From: Verrucomicrobiota bacterium
Lineage (GTDB): Bacteria > Verrucomicrobiota > Verrucomicrobiia > Limisphaerales > JADJPG01
NCBI GenBank assembly: GCA_016713365.1
Contig: JADJPG010000011.1
Location: forward strand, 48,941 to 112,940
Length of the DNA: 64,000 nucleotides
Direction of reading: 5' to 3'
Positions 27,801 through 34,842 of the stretch are shown piece by piece; within the stretch, counting starts at the first letter, position 1; every line of letters starts with the position of its first letter. A program made the translations under genes and the position numbers. The notes below the pieces were generated by a model. That model had not been told where the DNA came from and searched no databases. It was given only the letters and a program-made list of their open reading frames with translations.

Positions 27801-27905
27801 TTGTGGCGTCCATTGACGACCGTCTCTGGCACGGGAGGAATAGTTGTTGTCCCGGACAACAGCCCGGCGGTTGGTCGCCGGCTCTACCGGGTAAGAGTCG
27901 AGTGA
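18855..27905 (+). CDS. Giant secreted multidomain protein (Ig-like, GEVED, DUF11, P domain, cadherin-like)
   Basis: A ~3016-residue surface protein. The start at 18855 (MAHRSAVVVLLWIMVVLVGG) gives a clean signal peptide. Domain order by nucleotide: Ig-like 18949-19200; a LamG-like region 19204-20055; two Ig 20062-20577; GEVED 20581-21060; DUF11 21070-21423; two Ig 21430-21940; GEVED 21946-22420; DUF11 22424-22780; three Ig 22790-23550; GEVED 23556-24035; DUF11 24045-24415; a proprotein-convertase P domain 24424-24930; three DUF11 24934-26030; Ig 26035-26285; three cadherin-like repeats 26290-27210; Ig 27220-27470; and two copies of a YxVE/YRVR module to the stop. Each GEVED contains the acidic DDLGG-x-DDEDGV loop, a likely calcium site. 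An [Ig-Ig-GEVED-DUF11] block is repeated about three times. No catalytic domain is evident; adhesion or surface-layer scaffolding is inferred. Confidence 0.9.
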   Translation: MAHRSAVVVLLWIMVVLVGGLTVGSHPLNAAVPLITGQPLNRNVLAGSDHTFQVSANGTPALRYQWRFNGSAISGATNTSLLLTSIQTNAAGLYSVIVTNSEGAVTSSVARLTVRTTNDPVYPAPHSGWSYLYGGIGVDGSLSAALDGTWNHEQDSWAGDGRERGNGPVGGLSSSNGIVTIEDGVTSAAGGTFNNRRFYFTRNLAQDSAVTNAGSLLDDGVTLTFRARLTPPSDPLVEITNAPNGLINNSDGKGMFGIRQSGSSGLLLGFSLAQAVEDVSTAATHTFGQAGLHMNHLNGDSRTNNVDPGEPGTPNLLPLDPSLFHEFWITIQDNGADSGTHRVSVYVDGALTPTVFNVTAGTGVDGPATNYLALGMGSTAQRGAVDVDFFGYRAGVVSPAAFNQPVGISSAPVSQFVAQGQLATFQVGVTGTPPYRFQWYRNGALIAGATNASYTAGPVVAVDDGASFVVAVANEFNMVTSSPPAQIRLASAPVITTQPASQIVTNGDAAQFTVVASSAGNASYQWRRGGASLANETNASLTISIATPASVGNYDVIVSNNSGSVTSQVATLTVVTFDYGDAPNAGFPTARSNNGARHRVVAGIYLGATIDVDLDGQSSPLADGDDLGGTDDEDGVGFQTEWIVGQPASIQVTASVPGVLSAWVDWNHDGNWSGAGEQIFTNRPVSAGANALSVQIPPSALAGGGHARFRFSTAGNLSSFGPAADGEVEDYFISVTPRANLAVATSASGNPVAVGFDFSQNVVVTNQGPSIATGVALTNLLPAGVSFVGVSSSQGSCFQVADQILCDLGAIPNSSSVLVTLTLRPTVAGNVLLASQVASAVTDLVQTDNSASALITALQPPAFTLQPQNRTVTNGSSTVLTASASGGAPLVYQWFFNGAAQPGQTNASLSIPSASPANQGSYFVRVTNLVGVVDSATVTLSVLTPPSILTPPSSATNLAGGAAIFSVVAAGSEPLFYQWRFNGTNVLTDEVTATLAIPDVRVTNAGTYSVTVSNAAGVVTGAVATLTVIEMDFGDAPGSYPTSLAQNGARHRLVAGIRLGNSADFEPAALPDSLATGDDLGGVDDEDGVLFNSPLRTGQNVGVTVNASVSGVLNAWVDFNRNGSWADPGEQVMVNRSLLSGNNALGFMVPVSANVGPTFARFRFSTATGLSFVGEAANGEVEDYAVNIEPVADLSILRMTQINPVAVGSNQVYTLVVSNAGPVVATGVALTDVLPAGLTFVSATSTLGGCTHSAGNVVCAIGSLNVSGFATITINALVGIEGSIQNSATVGANQIDVVPGNNSLTLTASALVPPGILAHPADQFVANGGAATFSVSAVGTNLRYQWLRNGTNLAGATSPTLAFPSAVPGNEGTYSVRITNEVGVVVSSPATLTVLQPVTIIGQPQSQTVLAGSNVTLTVSVTGTAPLSFQWEFNGADIIGATSSNLVLSGIQTNQAGQYRVRVENSLGMVSSAPATLTIYLAPAFTVEPVGQTNPTGGAVTFAASLIGTEPLRLQWYFNRTTVLTGQTNATLTLTSLLTNRSGDYTLVATNIAGSTTSAVARLAVFDMDFGDAPPALGYPTTMALNGARHRVVPGVRLGAQIDFETNGIGSVTATGDDSSALDDEDGVVVPAGLLVGQTANFSVTASVAGFLDAWIDFNGNGTWNDPGEHVASSRTLEAGVNAVPITIASGSVPGTRMARFRFSTAGGLSFDGFAPDGEVEDHQVTFQQAIDMQLGIVDSTDPVSVSSNLSYTISVTNRGPATAGLVWVTNALPPSFTFVSASPAGGQGFCNNAGSIVYCLLDDMPADATASINLTVRANATGTYTNRAWVLSLSGLTDANFQDNTNIQTTVVVGAPLRYRNPGTITVSDAAPGVPGKGSPYPSVINVSGITSALYKVTVTVSNLTHDFAKDFDLLLVGPRGQHVLLMSDAGASTLSGVNLVFDDFAPDPLPSSGFIPSGTYRPSNYGLTPDVFPAPAPSGPFGSTLGVFSNTDPNGPWSLYVVDGIVGGLGSVLGGWGLELSTADPIADLAVTAAASTPSVALGSNLTYSVTLTNRGPAIASAVRLTNALPAGVSFVSVNSTLGNCANQSGNVVCDFGTLGAGAGAAVSLTVMPNASGLLTNNIQASSAQLDLNGTNNLVQVVTLARPLTDLAVAQVPSTNLVLLGQNFTYTLHVTNRGPNAATNIRLTDVLPATASFVSAVPSQGSCSNAAGVVECDLMSLTSGSRASVLITVTPTLVSVMTNSVSATSDEIDSLATNNSATNVLVANVAADLATSVSGGSTTALVNSVVTYNVTVTNRGPGSASGATLTNPLPAGFTFVAASSSVGSCELKSGAVICSIVVLDLESSAQIVIQVRPTIAGLSTMQFAVGGSSVDFVPGNNVATSSIEVRQAPFIITQPQGRTVTNGASVILSTVAGGHPAPTYQWSRNGVDILNASGSTFTIPVASVASVGDYRVRAVNSEGSVTSFVARVNVIVPPTISDVVHQQINEDTASAVIPFVIGDPDTPVGSLSVTASSSDQTVVAVSGISLGGSLSNRTVRILPATNRFGVATITLRVSDPNGMFAVDTFQVTVNPINDPPTLNGLSNLSIAEDSGQRSLPLSGISPGAPNETSVLTVTAESSGAPVLTNLSVVYSSPAATGELRFTPVLNAFGTASVTVRVNDGGLSNNVTLRTFSVTVTPENDLPNISVIGDISIDANSVSTPIGFTVEDVETATGQLTVTSQSSNPELFPAGSIQLQGSGTNRSAVLTPAPARSGTATITITAADLDGGSSSRAFLVTVRQTGEPPGILVPPASQTVTNGARVTFAITAAGSLPIVYQWNHKGLNLPGATNASLVLPFAGAAEAGEYSVVVRNGSGSVTSAPIVLRVLVPTTISGLARTIDGPAITFGSLVDLVYLVEFTDSLAPTAWRSLKAVAGTGGLVTVTDTNAPPAGRFYRVRVLVAPIVTSIRPVAGFIEIAFSTFSNVRYTVETSDGLETALWRPLTTVSGTGGIVVVPDNSPAVGRRLYRVRVE

Positions 27906-28022
27906 AGCCACCGGAATTCACCATTGCACAGTGCGACAAGCAGGGGGACCTCAATCAAACCCACGCTGGTGCTTTGCATCGCAATCTCACGCCGGCTTTG
28001 TCGAGTATTGAATGAGACATCT

Positions 28023-31000
28023 ATGAACGGATATCAGTCGATTGTGGTCAGGCGCATCACGTGGGCAATGCTCGTGGCCGTGGTGCTGAATGTGTCGTTC
28101 GTCCTCGGGGCAACGACTGCGGTGGCCGCGGAAAAAAAGGGACGCGCCGGTACGGCGACCGACGGGCGTGTGGTCAACTTCTCTGAACTGGCGGAGCGCG
28201 AATCAAGTCAGCCTCGCCGAGCCAAATCTCGTCCTGTTCCGCGGAAATCGGCGCCGGCCCATTTACGCGAGACGAACCTCGTTTCCACGGTCGCCGCTGC
28301 ATCCGCGCCGGTGGTGGCCGCGTCAGATACGGTTCTCTCGGCAGCCAGTTTGCCAGCGTCTCCTGCGCCATCGGCGAGTTTCGTGGCACTGCTGGATAAT
28401 GCCGTGGCGTTCAATCCCGATACCCAGGGCGCAGTCGGTCCAAACCACTTGATGGTCGCATTGAGCAGCGAGGTTCGGATCCAGACGCGAACCGGGGGAG
28501 TAATCAGCACCGTGTCGCTCGATGGATTTTGGGGCTCGCTGGGCAATACCAACGTGTTCGATCCGCGAGTGATTTACGACCCCAACCACCAGCGTTGGAT
28601 CATCGGCTCGGTTTCGAATCCTGCCACCAACAACAGCCGGTTGCTCATCGCGATTTCTGAGAACAGCGATCCCACGGGCAATTGGACCCGGCATGGGATT
28701 CGTGTCGATGATGTCGACGGCGTGTATGCCTCCTCGCCGCACATTGGACTGAGCCGGGATTGGATTACGATTCAGGCGAACATGCTGGATCAAACGGGCC
28801 TGTTTTACTTCAGCTCCGACATCTTCACTTTCAACAAGACGAATCTTTACGCGGGCGGGGCGGCGGCGTACCGGCGGTTCTACCACTTTCCGGCCGGGGT
28901 GCCGTTGGGAGTTCCCTTGGATGCGGCGACGCCAGTCCCGATGGTGAGCTTCGATGATTCCTATCCCACCAATTTTCTCGTGGCAAATGTCGGCACCCTT
29001 GGAGGCCTCGGTCGTTTGCGCGTGTTCACCATCAGCGGGCCGATCGATGATCCCATCTTCGATGAATATGATCAGGCGCGTTATGTCGCCGCCGGTCCGG
29101 CATTCGGAAATCCCTCCTGGGATTCGATAGCGCAGTTGAACGACAACCTTGCTCCGCAACTGGGAACGACCAATCGCATCTACATGGGCGACGCGCGCAT
29201 GCAGAGCGTGGTGTTCCGGAACGGCGCGCTGTGGGCGGCGCATCACGTATTCCTGCCGACGAATGCCCCCAATCGCGTTTCGGTCCAGTGGTGGAGCTTC
29301 ACCTCGGGCGGATCGGTTCTGCAACACGGTCGCATGGACGATCCAACCTCCGCAAAGATGTATAGCTATCCGAGCCTCGCGGTGAATCGCTACGAAGATG
29401 TGCTGATCGGCTATACCCGCTTCGCCGGGAATCAGTATCCCAGCGCGAACTACGCTTTCCACGGATATCAAGATGGTCCCGGGCGTTTGCAAGCGGACAC
29501 CGTGCTGAAGGCGGGCGAAGCAAAGTTCACCGTTGCGGACAATGGACTGGTTTTGTGGGGCGATTGGAGTGCCACAATGGTGGATCCGCTGAATGACTCC
29601 GACCTTTGGACGCTTCAGGAGTATGCGTCCAGCCCCGTGAATTCCATCGAACGTTGGGGCACTTGGTGGGGCCGGGTTTCTCCGCCGACCATTCTGGGCA
29701 TTCGTGTCTCCGATTCTCCGGATCCGCTCGTCGCCGGTTCCCTGGTGAATTACTCGATTCAAATTACCAACCTCTCCAGTCACATCGCCACGGGTGTTCG
29801 GATCACCAACACGCTGCCTGCGGGAGCCACGTTTATCGGAGCGACGGTTCCACAGGGTGCCTGCGAACATACGAATGGCGTCGTCGTTTGCCATCTGGGC
29901 GATCTCGATGGTGACGCCCTCAGCAATGTCGTGGTGTCGGCCACGATTGTCGCCCGATTGAACCAGGCCGGAACGGCTACTAATCGGGTTTCCGTATTCG
30001 GTTACTCACGAGACGAAGATGCCACGGACAATTCAGCCCTGGTCACCACCACGGTGAGCACCGCGGCCGATGTGGCGTTGACCATGAGTGCGACGCCCAA
30101 CCCCGCCATCCTCAGCAACAACGTCACCTACCTGCTTGCCGTGACGAATCGCGGACCATCGGCAGCAGGGTCCGTGGTTCTGACCAACACGTTGCCGACG
30201 GGAATTTCCTTTGTCTCGGCCAGTTCCTCACAAGGCAGTTGCGCAAGCTCCGGTGGCACGGTGACCTGCACCTTCGGAACGTTTTCCGCCAACGCCGGAG
30301 CCCTCGTCACTCTTGTCGGGAGAGTCAACGTGCTTGGCCCGCAAACCAACGTTGCTCGAATCGCCTCGCTGGCGGTGGATCCGAATTCCACGAACGATTC
30401 GGCATCGATTGTCGTTCGGGGAAATACCCTCCCGCTGTTGCAGGCGATCTCCAACCGGACCATCAACGAGGATACATCGCTGGGGCCGATCCCGTTCACC
30501 ATTGGCGATGCGGAGACGCCTCTCGAGAGTCTCGTCCTGAACGCGTTTTCCTCCAACCCCAGCATTGTTCCGCCGCAGAATATCGTCCTGTCCGGCAGCG
30601 GTTCCAGCCGAGCCATCACGGTGACGCCCCTGCCCAATGCGAACGGAGCGATCACCATTACGCGGACATTGGCGGATCTCGACGGCTCGATCGTCAGCAA
30701 CTCGTTTGTACTTACGATCACCAGCATCAATGATCCGCCGAGCATCACTGATCTGCCGAACCAGGTGGTTAATGAGGATGCAGTGATTGGCCCGCTCGCG
30801 TTTGCCGTCGGTGATTTCGAAACAGCCGCAGCGTCGTTGACCCTGTCGGGCGCGTCGTCGAATCCGGTCTTGATTCCGAACGCAAACATTCAGTTCGGAG
30901 GCAGTGGCGCGAATCGCACGGTGCGGCTCATTCCGACAACCAATCAGTCGGGAACCGCGACGATTACGATCACGGTCAGTGATGGGGCGGTGACGATGAA

Positions 31001-33725
31001 CGATACGTTCGTGGTGACGGTTAATGCGGTGAATGATCCTCCGTCGATTACTGATATTGCCAATCAGTCCGTTCGTGAAGACACCGCAACTTCGGTGTTG
31101 TCGTTCAAGATTAGCGACGTTGAGACGCCGCTGACTGGATTGATTGTGAGTGCGACTTCGTCCAATCCCCTTTTGGTTCCGGTCGCGAATGTGGTGTTCT
31201 CCGGCACTGCGGCCTCACGCTCCGTGGTGGTGACTCCCGCGGCCAATCAGTTTGGCGTGGCGACGGTGACCATATCTGTGACCGACGCCAACAACGGGGT
31301 AGCTTCTGATTCTTTCGCGGTGACCGTCGTGGGTGTGAATGACACGCCGACTTTGGGTGTCATTTCGGCGATGTCGATCCCAGAGGATGCCGGTCCGCAG
31401 ACCGTTTTGCTTTCCGGAATCAGCGGCGGCGCGCCGAATGAAACCAACTCTCTTTCTGTCACCGTGACGTCAAGCAAACCGAGCCTGATTCCGAATCCTC
31501 CCGCGTTTACACATCTGTCCGGTTCGACGAATTCGTTTGTCTTCACCCCCGCCGCCGATTCGAACGGCACGGCGACCCTGACCGTGACCATTAATGATGG
31601 AGGCGCGTCGAATAATATCATTACTCGAACCTTTGGCGTGACGGTCACGGCGGTGAATGATCCACCGACGATTTCGGGCCTTTCAGATCAGTCGGTGAAT
31701 GAAGATGGCGCCACGGCCGCGTTGCCGTTCGTCGTGCGCGACGTCGAGTCAGCGCCCACCTTGCTCACGGTCTTCGGAGCCAGTTCGAATACCAACCTGG
31801 TTCCGGCCTCGAACATCGTTTTCGGTGGGAGCAGTTCCAACCGGACCATTGCCATCACTCCCGCGCCGGATCGTTTCGGCTCGACGACGATTACCGTGTT
31901 TGTTCGCGATGCCTCCGCGACCAACTCAGCGAGTTTCCTGCTGACGGTGAATCCGGTTAACGACTTGCCCTCCATCTCGGTTGTCACGAATCGAACCACC
32001 TCGGAGGACGTCGCAACCAACATCACCTTCACCGTGACGGACAAGGAAACGGGGCAGGGTGCCCTGGTGCTCTCGGCAAGTTCCTCGAACCCGGCGTTGA
32101 TTTCTGATTTCACTTTTGGCGGAACGGACAGCAACCGGTTCCTCACAGTGTTGCCGGTCACCAATCAATCCGGCAGCGCGACTATTACGCTCGCGGTGAC
32201 GGACAGCGATGGCGGGAGCAACACCACCTCGTTTGTCTTGAGCGTGCTTCCGGTAAACGATCTTCCGACGATTGATCCGATTGCCGATGTCACGATCGAA
32301 GAAGACTCGGGACTTCGTTCTGTCGACCTGTCCGGTATTTCCTCCGGCGCGCCCAACGAACAGCAGCCCGTCTCCGTGTCGGCTTTGACTTCGAACCTGT
32401 CGCTCCTCACCAATGTGACGATCTCCTTCGTCTCGGAGACTCAGGCCCGCGTTAATTTCGTTCCGGTTCGCGATGCCAACGGAACGGCACAAATCACGGT
32501 TCGACTCAACGACGGCATCAGCACGAACTCCCGGTCTTTCGCGGTCAACATTCTTCCGGTGAACGATCTACCCTCCATCTCCACGCCTGCGAATCTTGAA
32601 ATCGACGAAGACGCGACGGCGTCCGTGCCGGTGACCATTTCCGATCTGGAAACGCCGCCCGCGGGCCTGACGATTCAGGTGCAATCTTCCAATCCGGAAG
32701 TGCTTGATGAATCCGGAGTCGCCGTCGAGGGATCGGGCACAAATCGCATCGTTCGTTTGACGCCGCTGGCGGAAGTGGCGGGCTTGACTGTGATCACACT
32801 GACCGTCGTTGATGGCGACAACGGAACGGCGGCGACCACCTTCGAACTCAACGTTCGCGCGGTGAATGACGCTCCCACTATCTCGGGGTTGGCGGCGGTG
32901 ACGATCGACGAGGATTCGGTGGCGACCGTCCTGCCCTTCGTGGTGGGCGACGCAGAATCGTTTCCCTCCAGCCTTCTGGTCGAAGTTGCTTCATCGAACC
33001 CCACCGTGTTGCCGTCTGGCAATCTCGTGCTGGGCGGTTCGGGATCTGGGCGCACGTTGACCTTTTCTCCTTCTCTGAATGAGTTTGGAACGTCGGTAGT
33101 GAGCGTCATTGTCCGCGAAGGCTCCGGGCCGGCTGATTTATCCACGACCAACAGTTTTGCGATCGTGGTTGCTCCGCTGAACGATTCTCCCACGCTGGAT
33201 GCAATCTCATCGGTGGTGATTCCGGCCGGGGCCGGTCTTCAGTCGATAACCCTGTCCGGCATCGGGATGGGGGCCGCGAATGAATCCCAGATTCTCAATG
33301 TCAGCGCGGTGTCGAGCGATGTGGCGATTGTCCCGAATCCCGCGGTTGTTTACACGACCCCGGCGAGCTCTGGGAGCTTGTCGTTTGCGCCGGTGTCCGG
33401 CGCGACGGGCGTGGTCACGATGACGGTTTCGGTGATCGAATCTGGTGGGCAGATCGCGGGAGGAACGAATCGCATTGATCGGAGCTTCACTGTGAATGTC
33501 AGCGGCCCGGGACCCGCCCTGTTGGTGGAACGCGTGAACGGCACGGCTGTCATTTCTTGGTCGACCAACAGCGCGTTGAACTGGCGGTTGGAGAGTACGA
33601 CGAACGTCTCGTTAAGCAGCTCCTGGGTGGTAAATCCGATTTCACCCGCGCTGGTGAACGGCCGGTTCACCGTCACGAACGCGATCGACGGAGTGACCCG
33701 GTTCTATCGCCTGCGAAATCAATGA
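28023..33725 (+). CDS. Giant secreted protein with unknown N-terminal domain, DUF11 and ten cadherin-like repeats
   Basis: A ~1900-residue protein following the first giant by 117 bases and probably co-transcribed. The start at 28023 (MNGYQSIVVRRITWAMLVAV) gives a signal peptide ending near TTAVAA. A basic Ala/Pro-rich linker follows. The N-terminal domain (nt about 28380-29690) has blocks such as DNAVAFNPDTQGAVGPNHLM, YDPNHQRWIIGSV and VFRNGALWAAHHV. It looks like a repeated-strand (propeller-like) fold found in other large Verrucomicrobia proteins and has no function I can name. Two DUF11 domains follow (29697-30425). Ten ~100-residue cadherin-like repeats then begin near 30460 and recur about every 300 bases, each ending in VNDPP or a variant. 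A final ~65-residue module (LNWRLESTTNVS to RFYRLRNQ) matches the ends of the two upstream proteins. Confidence 0.88.
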   Translation: MNGYQSIVVRRITWAMLVAVVLNVSFVLGATTAVAAEKKGRAGTATDGRVVNFSELAERESSQPRRAKSRPVPRKSAPAHLRETNLVSTVAAASAPVVAASDTVLSAASLPASPAPSASFVALLDNAVAFNPDTQGAVGPNHLMVALSSEVRIQTRTGGVISTVSLDGFWGSLGNTNVFDPRVIYDPNHQRWIIGSVSNPATNNSRLLIAISENSDPTGNWTRHGIRVDDVDGVYASSPHIGLSRDWITIQANMLDQTGLFYFSSDIFTFNKTNLYAGGAAAYRRFYHFPAGVPLGVPLDAATPVPMVSFDDSYPTNFLVANVGTLGGLGRLRVFTISGPIDDPIFDEYDQARYVAAGPAFGNPSWDSIAQLNDNLAPQLGTTNRIYMGDARMQSVVFRNGALWAAHHVFLPTNAPNRVSVQWWSFTSGGSVLQHGRMDDPTSAKMYSYPSLAVNRYEDVLIGYTRFAGNQYPSANYAFHGYQDGPGRLQADTVLKAGEAKFTVADNGLVLWGDWSATMVDPLNDSDLWTLQEYASSPVNSIERWGTWWGRVSPPTILGIRVSDSPDPLVAGSLVNYSIQITNLSSHIATGVRITNTLPAGATFIGATVPQGACEHTNGVVVCHLGDLDGDALSNVVVSATIVARLNQAGTATNRVSVFGYSRDEDATDNSALVTTTVSTAADVALTMSATPNPAILSNNVTYLLAVTNRGPSAAGSVVLTNTLPTGISFVSASSSQGSCASSGGTVTCTFGTFSANAGALVTLVGRVNVLGPQTNVARIASLAVDPNSTNDSASIVVRGNTLPLLQAISNRTINEDTSLGPIPFTIGDAETPLESLVLNAFSSNPSIVPPQNIVLSGSGSSRAITVTPLPNANGAITITRTLADLDGSIVSNSFVLTITSINDPPSITDLPNQVVNEDAVIGPLAFAVGDFETAAASLTLSGASSNPVLIPNANIQFGGSGANRTVRLIPTTNQSGTATITITVSDGAVTMNDTFVVTVNAVNDPPSITDIANQSVREDTATSVLSFKISDVETPLTGLIVSATSSNPLLVPVANVVFSGTAASRSVVVTPAANQFGVATVTISVTDANNGVASDSFAVTVVGVNDTPTLGVISAMSIPEDAGPQTVLLSGISGGAPNETNSLSVTVTSSKPSLIPNPPAFTHLSGSTNSFVFTPAADSNGTATLTVTINDGGASNNIITRTFGVTVTAVNDPPTISGLSDQSVNEDGATAALPFVVRDVESAPTLLTVFGASSNTNLVPASNIVFGGSSSNRTIAITPAPDRFGSTTITVFVRDASATNSASFLLTVNPVNDLPSISVVTNRTTSEDVATNITFTVTDKETGQGALVLSASSSNPALISDFTFGGTDSNRFLTVLPVTNQSGSATITLAVTDSDGGSNTTSFVLSVLPVNDLPTIDPIADVTIEEDSGLRSVDLSGISSGAPNEQQPVSVSALTSNLSLLTNVTISFVSETQARVNFVPVRDANGTAQITVRLNDGISTNSRSFAVNILPVNDLPSISTPANLEIDEDATASVPVTISDLETPPAGLTIQVQSSNPEVLDESGVAVEGSGTNRIVRLTPLAEVAGLTVITLTVVDGDNGTAATTFELNVRAVNDAPTISGLAAVTIDEDSVATVLPFVVGDAESFPSSLLVEVASSNPTVLPSGNLVLGGSGSGRTLTFSPSLNEFGTSVVSVIVREGSGPADLSTTNSFAIVVAPLNDSPTLDAISSVVIPAGAGLQSITLSGIGMGAANESQILNVSAVSSDVAIVPNPAVVYTTPASSGSLSFAPVSGATGVVTMTVSVIESGGQIAGGTNRIDRSFTVNVSGPGPALLVERVNGTAVISWSTNSALNWRLESTTNVSLSSSWVVNPISPALVNGRFTVTNAIDGVTRFYRLRNQ

Positions 33726-33726
33726 C

Positions 33727-34830
33727 CTAATTTCCGGTCGTCTGCCGCTCGATCTTGATGCTTTCGACTTCGGCGGCTCCGAGCTCGAGCAACGCTGCGT
33801 TGTTCACCAGTTCGAGCTGATTCGTCAGGGAGGATTCCCTCGGCACGGAAGTCTTGGCCGCCAGCCGGACCCTTTCCATTTCCCGCAGTGAAAGAAAGTC
33901 TAGGGCGACGGCGTCTTTGCTGAACCGAAGTTCATTCAACATCACCGCGTAGTGGAGCAGGCCCTGGCTTTCCCCGTGATACTGGCAGATGAGAGCATCC
34001 GTGATGTTCAGCGCAACTTTGTCCGCGATGGCAGGCAGAGCAAAGATCTCCGGCACCGCAGTGCTCAAGCGAAGAAGATCGTTCTCGAAGCGGATGAAAT
34101 TATCGACGCTTCCCTGCGCGAGGCTGTAGAGATTCCCGTTTACTCCGGCCGCGTTATGGTTCAGGAGCGGCGTGACGGTAATGATCTTCGTCACTTGCTT
34201 GGTGAGCAGTCGCGTGACGAAAGATTTGCGGCCCAACCCTTCGCCTTTGCGTCCAAACTCCACGTCCCCATAAACCAGCTGGCCGAGAATGGGTCGCTCC
34301 GGAAGATAAAACACCTCCTCGTCGAACCCGATGTTGGCGCTGCCCTCCACCTGAACTCCGTAGCGCTCGGCCAGTTCGAAGAAACCCGCCTTTCGCAAAT
34401 CGGCGCGCTGCCGATCCCAAATGACAATGTTGGTCGCAGAAACCCTCGCCTCGATTAGGCCCTCGATAACGGCGGCGACGACGGCCGGACGTGTGCCGGC
34501 ATCTGGCCCCGGCGTGCTGAAGACCTTGATCCCGACAACGTCATTGGACGAAGCGACGCTGCGCCAGGCTTCGGCTGAAGTGGGTTTGTTGGCCAGGTTG
34601 GTGATGCCTGCTCTGACCATTGTGCGAACTCGGTCAGCGTCCGGCTTGAAGGCGTCCGTTGCGGAAGGGTCAGTGATGATGACCACTCGCGATTGAGGGG
34701 CGCGCATTGAGTTGGTTGCGGTGGCTGGGGAAATTCCGGCGACTGCCCAGGCGGCGAGCACCACACAAACTCCGGCGATGAGCGATGAACGCTCGCTGCG
34801 ATGGCTTGATTTCTGTGCGTTTCTTGACAC
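33727..34830 (-). CDS. Secreted DUF362 family protein
   Basis: A 367-residue protein of the DUF362 family. The N-terminus (GTG start, MSRNAQKSSHRSERSSLIAG) has a basic region and a hydrophobic signal ending near ATATNS. Family blocks are VVGIKVFSTPGPDAGTRPAV, VIEGLIEARVSATNIVIWDR (a pattern typical of DUF362), and TKIITVTPLLNHNAAGVNGN. No 4Fe-4S cysteine clusters are present, so this is the iron-sulfur-free branch. Biochemical function is unknown. The stop lies 1 base from the end of the convergent giant gene. The start lies 12 bases from the divergent TPR lipoprotein gene, so both promoters must overlap the opposite coding region. TTGACA on the plus strand at 34824-34829 falls inside this start region. 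Confidence 0.85.
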   Translation of the reverse strand: MSRNAQKSSHRSERSSLIAGVCVVLAAWAVAGISPATATNSMRAPQSRVVIITDPSATDAFKPDADRVRTMVRAGITNLANKPTSAEAWRSVASSNDVVGIKVFSTPGPDAGTRPAVVAAVIEGLIEARVSATNIVIWDRQRADLRKAGFFELAERYGVQVEGSANIGFDEEVFYLPERPILGQLVYGDVEFGRKGEGLGRKSFVTRLLTKQVTKIITVTPLLNHNAAGVNGNLYSLAQGSVDNFIRFENDLLRLSTAVPEIFALPAIADKVALNITDALICQYHGESQGLLHYAVMLNELRFSKDAVALDFLSLREMERVRLAAKTSVPRESSLTNQLELVNNAALLELGAAEVESIKIERQTTGN

Positions 34831-34842
34831 TTCGGAAGTCGG

